From positions 124,001 to 188,000 of the forward strand of contig CAWCIW010000005.1 of assembly GCA_963795825.1 (NCBI GenBank): 64,000 nt of DNA. Direction: 5' to 3'. Source of the stretch: BOG-908 sp963795825. Lineage in GTDB: Bacteria; Pseudomonadota; Alphaproteobacteria; Acetobacterales; Acetobacteraceae. Under the pieces are notes generated by a model. That model made no database searches and was not told the DNA's origin. It saw only the letters and a list, made by a program, of their open reading frames with translations. Positions 9,390 through 19,669 of the stretch are shown here, piece after piece. Position 1 is the stretch's first letter. Every line of letters begins with the position of its first letter. Both the position numbers and the translations under genes were made by a program.

Positions 9390-11318
9390 ATGCTGTTTGC
9401 GATAGCCGTCTTCGCCCCGCTACTGGGCGCGCTTGTTTGCGGCTTCGGCCGCAGCCTGGGCGACCGCACCGGCCAGATGATCACCATTGCGCTGATGGTG
9501 CTCGCCTCAGCATGTGGTGTGGTTTGCTGGTGGCAGCACATCTTCGCCGGCATCGGCAATAGCACGGTGGTTGTGGCCGACTGGATCAATTCCGGCAGCT
9601 TCCATCTCGACTGGGCGCTGCGCTATGACTCGCTGTCGACGTCCATGGTCGCGATGGTCACTTGCGTCGCCACGCTTATACACATCTACAGCGTCGGCTA
9701 CATGGCGCACGAGCACAGCACCACGACGCGCTTCTTCGCCTATCTGTCGCTGTTCACCTTTGCGATGCTGATGCTGGTGACAGCCGACAATCTCGTGCAG
9801 CTCTTCTTCGGCTGGGAAGGCGTGGGCCTCGCGAGCTACCTGCTCATCGGCTATTGGTACGATCGTCCGGCGGCGGCGCGTGCGGCGATCAAGGCGATGG
9901 TTGTCAACCGCGTGGGCGATCTCAGTTTTGCCGTCGGAATTGCGTTGGTTTTCACCAAGTTCGGCGCGGTGGATTTCAACACCATTTTCGCCGGCGTTCC
10001 CGCGCATATGAACGATACCTATCATATTTTTGGCGCCGCACCGCGCAGTTATGAGGTGATCGGCTATTTGCTGTTCATCGGTGCGATGGGAAAATCCGCG
10101 CAGATATTGCTGCACACCTGGCTGCCGGACGCGATGGAGGGCCCGACACCGGTGTCCGCACTGATCCATGCCGCCACTATGGTCACCGCCGGGGTGTTCC
10201 TCATGAGCCGCATGTCGCCGCTAATGGAGTTCGCACCCGGCGCGCTCGAATTCGTCACGTTCATTGGCGCCACCACCTGTCTTTTCGCCGCCACCATCGG
10301 CTGCGTGCAGACCGACATCAAACGCGTGATTGCCTACTCCACCTGCTCGCAGCTCGGCTACATGTTCATGGCGGCGGGCGTGGGTGCCTACCAGGCGAGT
10401 ATGTTCCATCTCATCACACATGCCTTTTTCAAGGCGTTGCTGTTCCTGTGTGCAGGCTCGGTGATACATGCGATGAGCGACGAGCAAGACATGCGCCGCA
10501 TGGGCGGCATCTGGCGCAAGATTCCATGGACATATGCCTGCATGTGGCTCGGCAGCCTGGCGCTTGGTGGCATTCCATATTTCGCCGGATACTGGTCGAA
10601 AGACGCGATCCTCGAATCGACCTTTGCTGCGAATTCCACGATCGGCACTTACGGTTTTGTCTGCGGCACGCTCGCCGCTTTTCTGACCGCATTCTACTCC
10701 GGGCGTCTTCTGTTCCTCACGTTCCATGGCAAACCGCGCGCCGATGCGCATGTCATGAGCCATATTCATGAGAGCCCGTGGTCGATGCGCGCGCCGCTCG
10801 TGGTGCTTTCTTTTGGCGCGGTGTTCGCCGGCTGGCTGCTGCACGCGATGTTCATCGGCGACCACAATGCCGCCTATTGGCAGGGCGCGATCTTCAACGG
10901 CCCGAACAATCACATGCTGCAGCAGGTTGAGCGTACGCCCTTGTTGATAGGCTTGCTGCCGACGGCGACCGGCGTGCTCGGCTTCGCACTCGCCTACCTG
11001 TTCTATATCGTCCGCCCCGCATTGCCCGTCCGCCTAGCCGCGGCGTTCCCGCGCGTCTATCTGTTCCTGCTGAACAAGTGGTATTTCGACGAACTCTACG
11101 ACGCGATCTTCGTGCGCCCTGCGATGTGGCTCGCGCGCCTGTTGTGGAAAGTAGGCGATACCGAAATCATCGATGGCGTGCCCAACGGGTTGGCCACCAT
11201 CGCGCAGGGTGGCTCGGTGCAAGTCGTGCGGATCCAGACCGGCTCGATCGCGGTCTATGCCTTCACGATGCTCATCGGGCTGGTCTGCATGGTCACTTTC
11301 TTTGTGCTCGTAAGATGA
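9390..11318 (+). CDS. nuoL: NADH-quinone oxidoreductase subunit L
   Basis: NuoL is the distal antiporter-like proton pump, which also has the long lateral helix. The 642-residue protein contains FFGWEGVGLASYLLIGYWY, the HTWLPDAMEGPTPVSALIHA signature with its essential Lys/Glu network nearby, TDIKRVIAYSTCSQLGYM, and a C-terminal extension rich in hydrophobic residues. Length and motif order match the family. A 37-base gap separates it from nuoM. Confidence 0.96.
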   Translation: MLFAIAVFAPLLGALVCGFGRSLGDRTGQMITIALMVLASACGVVCWWQHIFAGIGNSTVVVADWINSGSFHLDWALRYDSLSTSMVAMVTCVATLIHIYSVGYMAHEHSTTTRFFAYLSLFTFAMLMLVTADNLVQLFFGWEGVGLASYLLIGYWYDRPAAARAAIKAMVVNRVGDLSFAVGIALVFTKFGAVDFNTIFAGVPAHMNDTYHIFGAAPRSYEVIGYLLFIGAMGKSAQILLHTWLPDAMEGPTPVSALIHAATMVTAGVFLMSRMSPLMEFAPGALEFVTFIGATTCLFAATIGCVQTDIKRVIAYSTCSQLGYMFMAAGVGAYQASMFHLITHAFFKALLFLCAGSVIHAMSDEQDMRRMGGIWRKIPWTYACMWLGSLALGGIPYFAGYWSKDAILESTFAANSTIGTYGFVCGTLAAFLTAFYSGRLLFLTFHGKPRADAHVMSHIHESPWSMRAPLVVLSFGAVFAGWLLHAMFIGDHNAAYWQGAIFNGPNNHMLQQVERTPLLIGLLPTATGVLGFALAYLFYIVRPALPVRLAAAFPRVYLFLLNKWYFDELYDAIFVRPAMWLARLLWKVGDTEIIDGVPNGLATIAQGGSVQVVRIQTGSIAVYAFTMLIGLVCMVTFFVLVR

Positions 11319-11355
11319 GCGCTCCTGGCAGGCAGATCATTGAAAGCTACGCGCT

Positions 11356-12896
11356 GTGACTGATGCAAACACCGCCGGCTTTCCCGTGTTGTCGCTGATC
11401 ACCTTTCTGCCGCTTCTCGGCGTGGCCATCCTGATGACGCTCAGGGGCGACGACGAGGCCACCGCGCAGAACGCACGCTGGACCGCGCTCTGGACCAGCC
11501 TGATCGTTTTCCTCATCTCGCTCGTCCTGTGGACGCGCTTCAACATGCACGAAGCCGGCTACCAGTTTCGCGAGACGGCGAACTGGCTGCCGGAATACGG
11601 CATCGGCTACCGCATGGGCGTCGACGGCATCTCCGTGCTTTTCGTGCTGCTCTCGACCGCGCTTACGCCGATCTGCATCCTCGCAAGCTGGGACAGCGTG
11701 AAACTCCGCGTGCGGGAATACATGGCGGCGTTCCTCCTCCTGGAAACCATGATGGTCGGCATGTTTTCGGCCGCCGACTTCCTGCTGTTCTATTTCTTCT
11801 TCGAGGGCGTGCTCATCCCGATGTATCTCATCATCGGAGTCTGGGGTGGCCCACGGCGCGTATATGCGTCGCTGAAATTCTTCCTCTACACCTTCGCCGG
11901 CTCGGTGCTCATGCTGCTGGCATTGCTTGCGATGTGGCACCAGGCCGGCAGCACGGATATCGCCGTGCTGCTGCACACACGAATTTACCCCGCGTATGCA
12001 GATTTGGCTGTTCCTCGGCTTTCCTCGCGGCATTTGCGGTAAAGGTGCCGATGTGGCCGGTGCATACCTGGCTGCCGGATGCGCACGTGGAAGCGCCCAC
12101 GGCCGGCTCCGTAATTCTCGCGGGCGTGCTGCTGAAAATGGGCGGCTACGGCTTCCTGCGTTTCTCCGTGCCGATGTTGCCAATCGCGTCTCAGCATTTT
12201 GCGCCGTTGATGTTCGCACTCGGCGTGATCGCGGTGATCTACACGTCGCTGGTGGCGCTTGCGCAGGAGGACATGAAGAAGCTGATCGCCTACTCGTCGG
12301 TGGCCCATATGGGCGTCGTCGTGATCGGCATATTCACCTTCAACATACAGGGCATCGACGGCGCGTTGTTCCAGATGATCTCGCACGGCATCGTGTCGGC
12401 CGCGTTGTTCCTCTGCGTCGGCGTGATCTATGATCGCATGCACACGCGCGAGATCGCCCGCTACGGCGGCCTGGCGGACCGCATGCCGGCTTATGCGTTC
12501 GTATTCATGCTGTTCACCATGGCGTCGATCGGTCTGCCGGGCACATCAGGTTTCGTCGGTGAGTTCCTGGTGCTCGTCGGTGCGTTCCAGGTGAATATCT
12601 GGCTGGCGCTGCTCGGCAGCTTTGGCATGGTGCTCGGCGCCGCCTACATGCTGTATCTGTATCGCCGGGTGATCTTCGGTAAACTGGTGCGGCCGGATCT
12701 GAAATCGATACTCGATCTGTCGCCGCGCGAGATGGCGATCTTCGCGCCGCTGGCGATACTCACCATCTGGCTCGGCATCTATCCCAGCAGCTTCACCGAT
12801 TTCTTCGCCGCCACTGTGTCGTCGATGGTCGATACGCACGCGCAGGCGCTGAACATCGCGCATACAACGACAAAGCTGGCGGGAGCCGTGCCATGA
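11356..12896 (+). CDS. nuoM: NADH-quinone oxidoreductase subunit M, with two frameshifts in this sequence
   Basis: NuoM is the central antiporter-like pump. The N-terminal part reads in one frame from the GTG at 11356 through YFFFEGVLIPMYLIIGVWGG. Near 11975 the frame moves by one base to read MQIWLFLGF, and near 12025 by one more to read AAFAVKVPMWPVHTWLPDAH, which continues to the normal end at 12896. Both changes behave as single-base insertions (one is an extra C before CTCGCGGCA). All conserved segments are present once the two bases are removed. Since the rest of the operon is intact, sequence error is the likeliest cause. Confidence 0.9.
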
Positions 12897-14314
12897 ACTG
12901 GGGCCTCGCCACGCCGGAGATCGTGCTGGCACTCGCCGCAATGGCCATCCTGCTGGGCGGCGTGGTGCAGAAGCGCGATGCTTCGCTGATCTGCACCATG
13001 GCCGCGCTCGGCGCCTGCGCGATCACCGCCGTGCTGGTGATCGGCACGCAGACCGCGATCGGCTACGAAGGCCTGTTTATCAGCGATGCGTTTTCCAAAT
13101 TCGCCAAATTGCTGATCCTGCTCGGCAGCGCGCTCTGCCTGGTGCTGTCGCTGGACTACAACGAACGCCAGGGCATCAAGCGTTTCGAGTTCCCGGTGCT
13201 GATGCTGCTCAGCACGGTCGGCATGATGGTAATGGCGTCGGCCAACAATCTGATGACGCTGTATATGGGCCTCGAGCTGCAGTCGCTCGCGATCTATGTG
13301 CTCGCCGCGTTCGCGCGCGATGACATACGCTCGTCGGAAGCCGGCCTGAAATACTTCGTGCTCAGCGCCCTGGCATCTGGCCTGCTGCTATATGGTATTT
13401 CGCTGACTTACGGGTTTTCCGGCTCGATGGATTTCGGCCATATCGCCCAGGCGGTCACCCAGCCGGAGAGCGTGTCGACCGGCCTGATCGTCGGCATCGC
13501 GTTCGTCATCGCCGGCCTCGCCTTCAAGCTGTCCGCCGTGCCGTTCCATATGTGGACGCCCGATGTGTACGAAGGCGCGCCCACGCCGGTTACCGCCTTC
13601 ATGAGCACCGCGCCGAAAGTGGCACCCTTCGTGGTGTTGTTGCGCGTGATGTTCGGCCCGTTCGGTCACATTGCGATCCAGTGGCAGCCGATCATCATCG
13701 TCGTCTCTATCGCCTCGATGCTGCTGGGCAGTTTCGCCGCGATCGCGCAGACCAACATCAAGCGCCTGATGGCGTATTCCTCGATCGGCCATATGGGTTA
13801 CGCGCTGATCGGCCTGGCGGCCGGTACGCAGATCGGCGTGCGCGGCGTGCTGGTCTATCTGCTCACCTATGTGGTGATGTCCGCCGGCGTGTTCGCGTGC
13901 ATCATCGCCATGCGACGGCGCGGCATCGCTGTCGAGAAAATCAGCGACCTCGGCGGCCTGGCCAAGAACGACACCACGCTTGCCGTGCTGATGGCGATCT
14001 TCATGCTCAGCATGGGCGGCATCCCGCCTTTCGCCGGATTTGCCGGCAAACTGTTCGTGTTCCAGGCGGCGGTGGATGCCAATATGTGGACGCTCGCGGT
14101 GATCGGCCTGCTGACCAGCGTGGTCGGGCTGTTCTATTACCTGCGCATCATCAAGGTGATGTTCTTCGATGCGTCCGAGGCGCCGTTCGATCTGCGGTCC
14201 GGCTCGCTGTCGTTTGTCGCCATGGCCACCGGCGCCTTCACGCTGTTGTTCTTCTTCGTGCCGGCGCCGTTCGTGGGTGCTGCCACCGCGGCGGCAAAGG
14301 CCCTGTTCGGGTGA
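12893..14314 (+). CDS. nuoN: NADH-quinone oxidoreductase subunit N
   Basis: NuoN is the third antiporter-like proton pump of complex I. The 473-residue protein begins MNWGLATPEIVLALAAM and has the GLELQSLAIYVLAAF region, the PFHMWTPDVYEGAPTPVTAF signature, and TNIKRLMAYSSIGHMGYAL. The ATG overlaps the nuoM stop by 4 bases and the TGA overlaps the birA GTG. This ends the nuo set, and transcription probably continues into birA, coaX and rnj. Confidence 0.96.
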   Translation: MNWGLATPEIVLALAAMAILLGGVVQKRDASLICTMAALGACAITAVLVIGTQTAIGYEGLFISDAFSKFAKLLILLGSALCLVLSLDYNERQGIKRFEFPVLMLLSTVGMMVMASANNLMTLYMGLELQSLAIYVLAAFARDDIRSSEAGLKYFVLSALASGLLLYGISLTYGFSGSMDFGHIAQAVTQPESVSTGLIVGIAFVIAGLAFKLSAVPFHMWTPDVYEGAPTPVTAFMSTAPKVAPFVVLLRVMFGPFGHIAIQWQPIIIVVSIASMLLGSFAAIAQTNIKRLMAYSSIGHMGYALIGLAAGTQIGVRGVLVYLLTYVVMSAGVFACIIAMRRRGIAVEKISDLGGLAKNDTTLAVLMAIFMLSMGGIPPFAGFAGKLFVFQAAVDANMWTLAVIGLLTSVVGLFYYLRIIKVMFFDASEAPFDLRSGSLSFVAMATGAFTLLFFFVPAPFVGAATAAAKALFG

Positions 14315-15075
14315 CGCCGTGCGTGCCGCCCGGCTGGCGGCTGCAGCATCATTTGAGCCTGAATTCCACCCAGGATGTGGCGATCGCAGCGGGCGAGGCG
14401 GGCGATCCCGGCCGACTTGCCGTTCTGGCGGATCTCCAGATCGCCGGGCGCGGCAGGAGCGGCCGCGTCTGGGTGGCGCCGGCGGGCAATCTGAACCTCT
14501 CGGTTCTGCTGGGTGCGGCTGGGCGGAGCGAGCCGGGCCGATGGGCGCTGCTGGCCGGCCTGGCCGTGCTGGCGGCGCTGGCGCCCTATGCCGGCGGTGC
14601 TGAGCTGCAGCTCAAATGGCCGAATGACGTCCTGCTCGAAGGCGGCAAGCTGGCCGGCATCCTGATCGACAGCGCGATGGGGCCGGACGGCAAGGTGGCC
14701 TGGGTGGTGATCGGCATAGGCGCGAACCTGGCGGCGGCGCCGCAGATCGCGGGCAGGGCGGTGGCGAACCTGCCGGCGCCGGCGCCCGACGTGGCGGCTA
14801 ACATCCTAGCCGCGTTGGACCATCGCGAAGGCTGGGAGATGGACCGGCTGGTGGCGGCATGGCTGGCGGCAGCCCACCCGATCGGCACCATGCTGGACGT
14901 GCAAACCCCGCAAGGCCGCCTGACCGCCGCCTTCGCCGGCCTGACTCCCCAAGGCGCGCTCCTCCTGAAAGACCAGGAGAAGCCAATAACCAGCGGAGAA
15001 GTCTTTCCCCACCAAAAGAAGACGGGGGGTCTGGGGGGGAAGGCACTTCTCCCCCAGCTCTTGCCTTGCTCCTAG
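14311..15075 (+). CDS. birA: Biotin--[acetyl-CoA-carboxylase] ligase, catalytic form without repressor domain
   Basis: This enzyme makes biotinyl-AMP and transfers biotin to the carboxyl carrier protein of acetyl-CoA carboxylase. The 254-residue product has STQDVA, the adenylate-binding QIAGRGRSGRVWVAP loop, KWPNDVLLEGGKLAGILID, and a C-terminal beta domain. There is no N-terminal DNA-binding domain, so it is a monofunctional ligase. The GTG start overlaps the nuoN stop. The position after nuoN and before coaX is typical of alphaproteobacteria. Confidence 0.93.
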   Translation: MTPCVPPGWRLQHHLSLNSTQDVAIAAGEAGDPGRLAVLADLQIAGRGRSGRVWVAPAGNLNLSVLLGAAGRSEPGRWALLAGLAVLAALAPYAGGAELQLKWPNDVLLEGGKLAGILIDSAMGPDGKVAWVVIGIGANLAAAPQIAGRAVANLPAPAPDVAANILAALDHREGWEMDRLVAAWLAAAHPIGTMLDVQTPQGRLTAAFAGLTPQGALLLKDQEKPITSGEVFPHQKKTGGLGGKALLPQLLPCS

Positions 15076-15875
15076 TCGTCGACGCCGGCAACACCAACGT
15101 CGTGTTTGCCGTGCACGACGGAAAACGCTGGGCCGGCATTTGGCGCATCGCCACCGAGCCCCAGCGCACCAGCGACGAATACGCCGTCTGGCTACTGACG
15201 CTCTTAACCCACAGCCGCCTGACACCCGATTTGGTGAGCGGCGCGGTGATCGGCACGGTTGTCCCCGCCGCGCTCTATCACCTGCGTCGCCTGTGCCGCG
15301 AGTGGTTCGAGGTGGAGCCGCTGGTCGCGCGCGCCACCCTGGATTGGGGGTTCGACATAAGGGTCGACAATCCGGAGGACGTGGGCGCGGACCGCCTGCT
15401 GAACGCGCTGGCCGCCTACAGGCATTTCCAGAGTTCGCTGATCGTGATCGATTTCGGCACGGCGACCACCTTCGACGTGGTAGGCGAGGACGGCGCCTAT
15501 CTCGGCGGCGCCATCGCCCCGGGAATCAATCTTTCCATCGAGGCGCTGCACCAGGCCGCGGCCAGGCTGCCCAGGATCGGCATCGGGCGGCCGCAGGCGG
15601 TGATCGGCACGGGCACTGTCTCCGCGATGCAATCGGGCGTATATTGGGGATATGTTGGCCTGATCGAGGGCCTGGTCACCCGCATGCGCCGGGAGATCGA
15701 CACGCCGGCGAAGATCGTGGCGACGGGCGGACTGGCCCCGCTGTTCTCCGAAGGCACCGAGATATTCGACCGGATCGACCCGGACCTGACCCTGGACGGG
15801 CTTCGCCTGTTGGCGGAGCGCAACCCCGCCCCCAGATTACCACGTGACAAGACAAGAACGATCGAAGGCGATTAA
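15066..15875 (+). CDS. coaX: Type III pantothenate kinase
   Basis: CoaX phosphorylates pantothenate, the first step of coenzyme A synthesis. The 269-residue product opens with VVDAGNTNVVFAVHDG (phosphate-binding loop of the ASKHA fold) and has VGADRLLNALAAY, the metal-site IVIDFGTATTFDVV, GGAIAPGI and a closing VATGGLAPLF motif. The likely start is the TTG at 15066, which overlaps the end of birA by 10 bases. A GTG or ATG start would lie far inside birA. The stop overlaps the rnj ATG by one base. Confidence 0.92.
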   Translation: MLLVVDAGNTNVVFAVHDGKRWAGIWRIATEPQRTSDEYAVWLLTLLTHSRLTPDLVSGAVIGTVVPAALYHLRRLCREWFEVEPLVARATLDWGFDIRVDNPEDVGADRLLNALAAYRHFQSSLIVIDFGTATTFDVVGEDGAYLGGAIAPGINLSIEALHQAAARLPRIGIGRPQAVIGTGTVSAMQSGVYWGYVGLIEGLVTRMRREIDTPAKIVATGGLAPLFSEGTEIFDRIDPDLTLDGLRLLAERNPAPRLPRDKTRTIEGD

Positions 15876-17525
15876 TGGATTTAGCAACCGGTGACCTTGC
15901 CTTCCTGCCCCTGGGCGGGACGGGCGAAATTGGCATGAACCTCAACCTCTACCGCTGCGACGGCCAATTTCTGGCCATCGATTGCGGTATCGGCTTCGGC
16001 GGCAACGAACTGCCCGAGGCCGACGTGATCATGCCCGATCCGGCCTATATCGCCGAGCGTCGGGACAAGCTGCTGGGCCTGGTGATAACCCATGCGCATG
16101 AAGACCACGTGGGCGCGGTGGCGCATCTCTGGCGCCAGCTGCGTTGCCCGGTCTATGCGACCCCGTTCACGGCGGCCGTGCTGCGGCGCAAGCTGACCGA
16201 GGCGCATCTGGTAAACGAGGTGAAGATCCATGTGATCCCGCCCGGCGGCTCTTTCGAGCTCGGGCCGTTCCGCCTGCAGTTCCTGCGCGTGGCGCATTCC
16301 ACGCCGGAGGCCCAGGGCGCTGGCGATACGCACGCCGTACGGCACCATCGTGCATACCGGCGACTGGAAGCTCGATCCCAACCCGCTGGTCGGCCCGCCG
16401 ACGGACGAGGCGGCGTTTTCCGCACTCGGCGACGAGGGCGTGCTGGCGATGGTGTGCGACAGCACCAACGCGCTGGTGGAAGGCCATTCCGGCTCGGAGG
16501 GCGATGTGCGCCGGTCGCTGGCCACGCTGATCAAGTCGATCGAGGGCCGCATCGCGGTGACGTGCTTTGCCAGCAACGTGGCGCGGGTGGAGAGCGTGGC
16601 GATCGCCGCGCGCGATGCCGGGCGCAGCGTGGCGCTGGTCGGGCGCAGCCTGCGCAACCTGGAAACCGCGGCGCGCGAGTCGGGCTATCTCAGCACGATC
16701 CCGCAATTCGTGTCAGCGAGGACGGCGCGAACGACGTGCCGGACAATAATCTGCTTATCCTGATCACCGGCAGCCAGGGCGAGGCGCGCAGCGCGTTGGC
16801 GCGCGTGGCGGCCGACACGCATCCGAGCATCGCGCTGGGCGAGGGCGACACGGTGATCTTCTCCAGCCGGATGATCCCGGGCAACGAGAAAGCCATCGGC
16901 GCGGTGCAGGACAATCTGGTCCGGCGCGGCGTGCGCGTGATGACCGACGACGACCACATGGTGCATGTGAGCGGCCATCCGGCGCGCGACGAATTGCGCC
17001 GGCTGTATCGCCTGGTGCGGCCGCAATACAGCGTTCCGGTGCATGGCGAGTGGCGCCATCTGACCGCTCATGCCTCGCTGGCGCAGGAGCTGGGCGCCAC
17101 GCCGCTTATGCTGGAGAACGGCGACATTCTGTCGCTGTATCCGGGCAAGCCGCAGGTGACCGAACTCGGCGCCGGTCGGCCGTCTGGCGCTGGATGGTAA
17201 TCGCGTGGTTCCGTTGCAGGGCGGGGTGATGGCGGCGCGCCGGCGCATGCTGTTCAACGGGGTGGTTGTCGGCAGCCTGGCGGTTGATGCGACGGGGCGG
17301 GTGATGGGCAAGGCGCGCGTGACGGCGCCTGGTCTGTTCGAGCCGGAGGATCCGGAGACGGAGCGGCTGAGCCGGGATTTCGGCGCCGCGGTGGCCGATC
17401 TGCCGGCGCCGCTGCGTCGGGACGACAGCGCGCTGCAGGATGCGGCGCGGGCGGCGTTGCGCAAGATCGTCGGGCGCAAGCTGGGAAAGAAGCCGATGGT
17501 GGATGTCCATCTGCTGCGGGTCTGA
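15875..17525 (+). CDS. rnj: Ribonuclease J, with three frameshifts in this sequence
   Basis: RNase J is a metallo-beta-lactamase/beta-CASP endo- and 5'-exoribonuclease for RNA turnover and rRNA maturation. The intact start at 15875 leads to the zinc motif THAHEDHVGA. The frame changes by +1 near 16315 (extra G after GCCCAG), by -1 near 16695 before VSEDGANDVPDNN, and by +1 near 17187 before GRLALDGNRVVPLQGG. Reading across these gives a complete protein of about 550 residues with the beta-CASP MVHVSGHPARDELRRLYRLV and VHGEWRH segments and the C-terminal domain ending in DVHLLRV. Sequence error is likelier than gene loss. Confidence 0.88.
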
Positions 17526-17534
17526 GTCCGGCAG

Positions 17535-17813
17535 ATGAACTGGTTCACCGCGGTCGTCGTCTATGTGCTGATCTGGTGGACGTCGCTGTTTGCCGTGTTG
17601 CCGCTCGGCACAAAGCCGGTGGCCGAGGCGGACGCGGCGACCGGCTGGCGCGGCGCGCCGGCGCAGGCGCGCATCGGCCGCAAGGTCCTGATCACCACGG
17701 CGGTGTCGTTCGTGATCTGGCTGGTGGTGGTGGGCCTGATCGAGAGCAACTGGCTCAGCTTCCGACACGGCATTCTGAAAATGCCCGATAACTATCCAGA
17801 GGTGCGGCGCTAA
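17535..17813 (+). CDS. DUF1467 family small membrane protein
   Basis: This is a 92-residue inner-membrane protein with two transmembrane helices (about residues 4-26 and 50-72) separated by a short hydrophilic loop. The WWTSLFAVLPLGTKP segment in helix 1 and its flank is characteristic of DUF1467. Its function is unknown. It follows rnj by 9 bases and precedes the terminator, and is probably cotranscribed with rnj. A link to RNA turnover is only suggested by position. Confidence 0.85.
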   Translation: MNWFTAVVVYVLIWWTSLFAVLPLGTKPVAEADAATGWRGAPAQARIGRKVLITTAVSFVIWLVVVGLIESNWLSFRHGILKMPDNYPEVRR

Positions 17814-17969
17814 TGCCTGCCAGACGCGCATTAGGCGTTTAGCGGCTGCATTTTCCGCAAAAACGACGCTGGATTTATGTGGACGCGGCGGAACGGGGGC
17901 GCTGATAATCACCGACAGGACGAGGCTTCCCTCCTCCTGTCGTGTGACTGGCGTTTCCTCCCTAAACTT

Positions 17970-18006
17970 GGCCCTGCCGCCGCCGGTGTGCGGGGCCGTT
18001 TTTTTG
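17970..18006 (+). terminator. Intrinsic terminator after the nuo-rnj-DUF1467 operon
   Basis: An 8-bp stem, GGCCCTGC paired with GCGGGGCC (one T-G pair) around a 12-base GC-rich loop, is followed by a run of seven T. It lies 157 bases after the DUF1467 stop and is the clearest rho-independent terminator on the plus strand here. The rest of the 17814-18216 gap holds the first repeat arm and no credible gene. Confidence 0.7.
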
Positions 18007-18110
18007 GTAGCAGGACGTGGACACGCCGTCATCAACTATTAACACTTAACTTGCGACAAAATGTGTTGCAACGCACCATAATTACGCGCGAGAAGCCGGC
18101 AGCATAAAAC

Positions 18111-18163
18111 GCCGACAGGGAGTCAAAAGTCTTTTGCTTCTTTTCTTCAGAAAAGAAGGCCTT
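18111..18163 (+). repeat. Dispersed dyad element R1, single arm
   Basis: This single arm lies in the gap before proS. It begins with CCGACAGGGAG, then the palindrome-like CAAAAGTCTTTTG, then the hairpin CTTCTTTTCT/AGAAAAGAAG and a terminal GGCCTT. It defines subfamily A, with a CTTC/GAAG stem base. Confidence 0.85.
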
Positions 18164-18216
18164 ACTTCCCAATCCCAGCCGCTCTACCTTGCGCGCCAAT
18201 ACACCAAGGACGCGCA

Positions 18217-19545
18217 ATGCGGCTCTCCCACAGTTTCGTGCCCACCCTGAAAGAGACGCCGGCAGAAGCGCTGATTGCCTCGCACCGTCTCATGCTGCGC
18301 GCCGGGCTTATACGGCAGACCGCCTCTGGCATCTATGCCTGGCTGCCCGCCGGCTTGCGCGTGCTTCGCCGTATCGAGCAGATCGTGCGCGAGGAACAGG
18401 ATGCGGCCGGCGCGCAGGAAATCCTCATGCCGACGTTGCAGACAGCCGATCTGTGGCGCGAGAGCGGCCGCTACGACGCGTATGGCCCGGAGATGCTGCG
18501 CATACGCGACCGCCACGAGCGCGAGCTGCTCTACGGCCCGACGAACGAGGAGATGGTGACGGATCTCGCGCGCAACGCGATCAAATCGTATCGCGAGCTG
18601 CCGCAGACTTTGTATCACATACAGTGGAAATTCCGCGACGAGATGCGGCCGCGTTTCGGCGTGATGCGCGGCCGCGAGTTCCTGATGAAGGACGCATATT
18701 CCTTCGATCTCGACTACGAAGGCGCGGTCAATACCTACCGGCGGATGATGCTGGCCTATATGCGCACGTTCCAGCGCCTCGGCGTGCGCGCTATCCCCAT
18801 GTTGGCCGATACCGGGCCGATCGGTGGCGATCTCAGCCACGAATTCATCGTCCTGGCGCCGACGGGCGAGAGCCAGGTGTTCTACGATGCATCGCTGGAG
18901 CAGCTCGATTATCTGAAAGCGGATTTCTCCTACGGCAAGCCGGGCGATCTCGCGGCCTTTCACGATCTGATAAACTCCTACTACGCCGCCACCGAGGAGA
19001 AGCACGACCAGGCGCGCTGGGCGGATGTGGATCCGGCGCAGAAGCGGGAAGGGCGCGGCATCGAGGTCGGGCAGATTTTCTATTTCGGGCGGAAATACAG
19101 CGACACGCTGAAGTTTTCCGTGGCCGGCCCCGATGGCGGCACCATCGTGCCGGAAATGGGCAGCTACGGTATCGGCGTGTCGCGCCTGGTGGGTGCGATC
19201 ATCGAATCGTCGCATGACGCGGCGGGAATCATCTGGCCGGCCAGCGTGGCGCCGTTCCCGGCTTGCATCCTGAATTTGCGCGTGGGCGATGCGGCTTGCG
19301 ACGCTATTTGCGAGGACCTTTATGCGAAGTTCGGCGGTCGCGCGCTGCTGGATGATCGTGATGAGCGCGCTGGCGCCAAGTTCGCCGATGCGGATCTGAT
19401 GGGGCATCCCTGGCAGATCATCGTGGGTCCGCGCGGGGCTGCTTCGGGACGGGTCGAGGTCAAGCGGCGGGCTACCGGGGAGCGGGGGGAGGTTAGTGTT
19501 GAGGACGCGTTTGCGAAAGTAAGCGAGCAAGGCCTTCTTTTTTGA
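18217..19545 (+). CDS. proS: Proline--tRNA ligase, short alphaproteobacterial type
   Basis: This class II synthetase charges tRNA-Pro. At 442 residues it is the short form without the inserted editing domain. Visible are the GIYAWLPAGLRVLRRIEQI opening, motif 2 around RFRDEMRPRFGVMRGREFLMKDAYSFD, motif 3 in EMGSYGIGVSRLVGA, and the anticodon-binding domain with AGAKFADADLMGHPW. The C terminus FAKVSEQGLLF is odd: its last residues and the TGA stop lie in the adjoining repeat arm at 19529. Start ATG at 18217, with AAGGA upstream. Confidence 0.93.
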   Translation: MRLSHSFVPTLKETPAEALIASHRLMLRAGLIRQTASGIYAWLPAGLRVLRRIEQIVREEQDAAGAQEILMPTLQTADLWRESGRYDAYGPEMLRIRDRHERELLYGPTNEEMVTDLARNAIKSYRELPQTLYHIQWKFRDEMRPRFGVMRGREFLMKDAYSFDLDYEGAVNTYRRMMLAYMRTFQRLGVRAIPMLADTGPIGGDLSHEFIVLAPTGESQVFYDASLEQLDYLKADFSYGKPGDLAAFHDLINSYYAATEEKHDQARWADVDPAQKREGRGIEVGQIFYFGRKYSDTLKFSVAGPDGGTIVPEMGSYGIGVSRLVGAIIESSHDAAGIIWPASVAPFPACILNLRVGDAACDAICEDLYAKFGGRALLDDRDERAGAKFADADLMGHPWQIIVGPRGAASGRVEVKRRATGERGEVSVEDAFAKVSEQGLLF

Positions 19546-19650
19546 AAAAAAGAAGCAAAAAACTTTGACTCCGCTGTCGCGAGCCTCTCCCACACGGCGC
19601 GACAGCGGAGTCAAAAGTTTTTGGTTCTTTTTTCAAAAAGAACCGCTTCC
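19529..19650. repeat. Dispersed dyad element R2, inverted pair
   Basis: A minus-oriented arm and a plus-oriented arm meet head to head. The inner ends form a perfect 17-bp inverted repeat (19565-19581 with 19598-19614, TTGACTCCGCTGTCGCG type) around a 16-base loop. The left arm has a CTTC/GAAG stem. The right arm has a GGTTC/GAACC stem, a compensatory variant. The left end provides the proS stop codon. Confidence 0.85.
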
Positions 19651-19669
19651 TTCCTGCGGAGTCCGGTAA

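Noticed and set aside
11960..12040. Programmed frameshifting in nuoM
   Set aside because: Two separate shifts in 50 bases, no slippery heptamer or stimulatory hairpin, and similar breaks in many unrelated genes point to sequence error.
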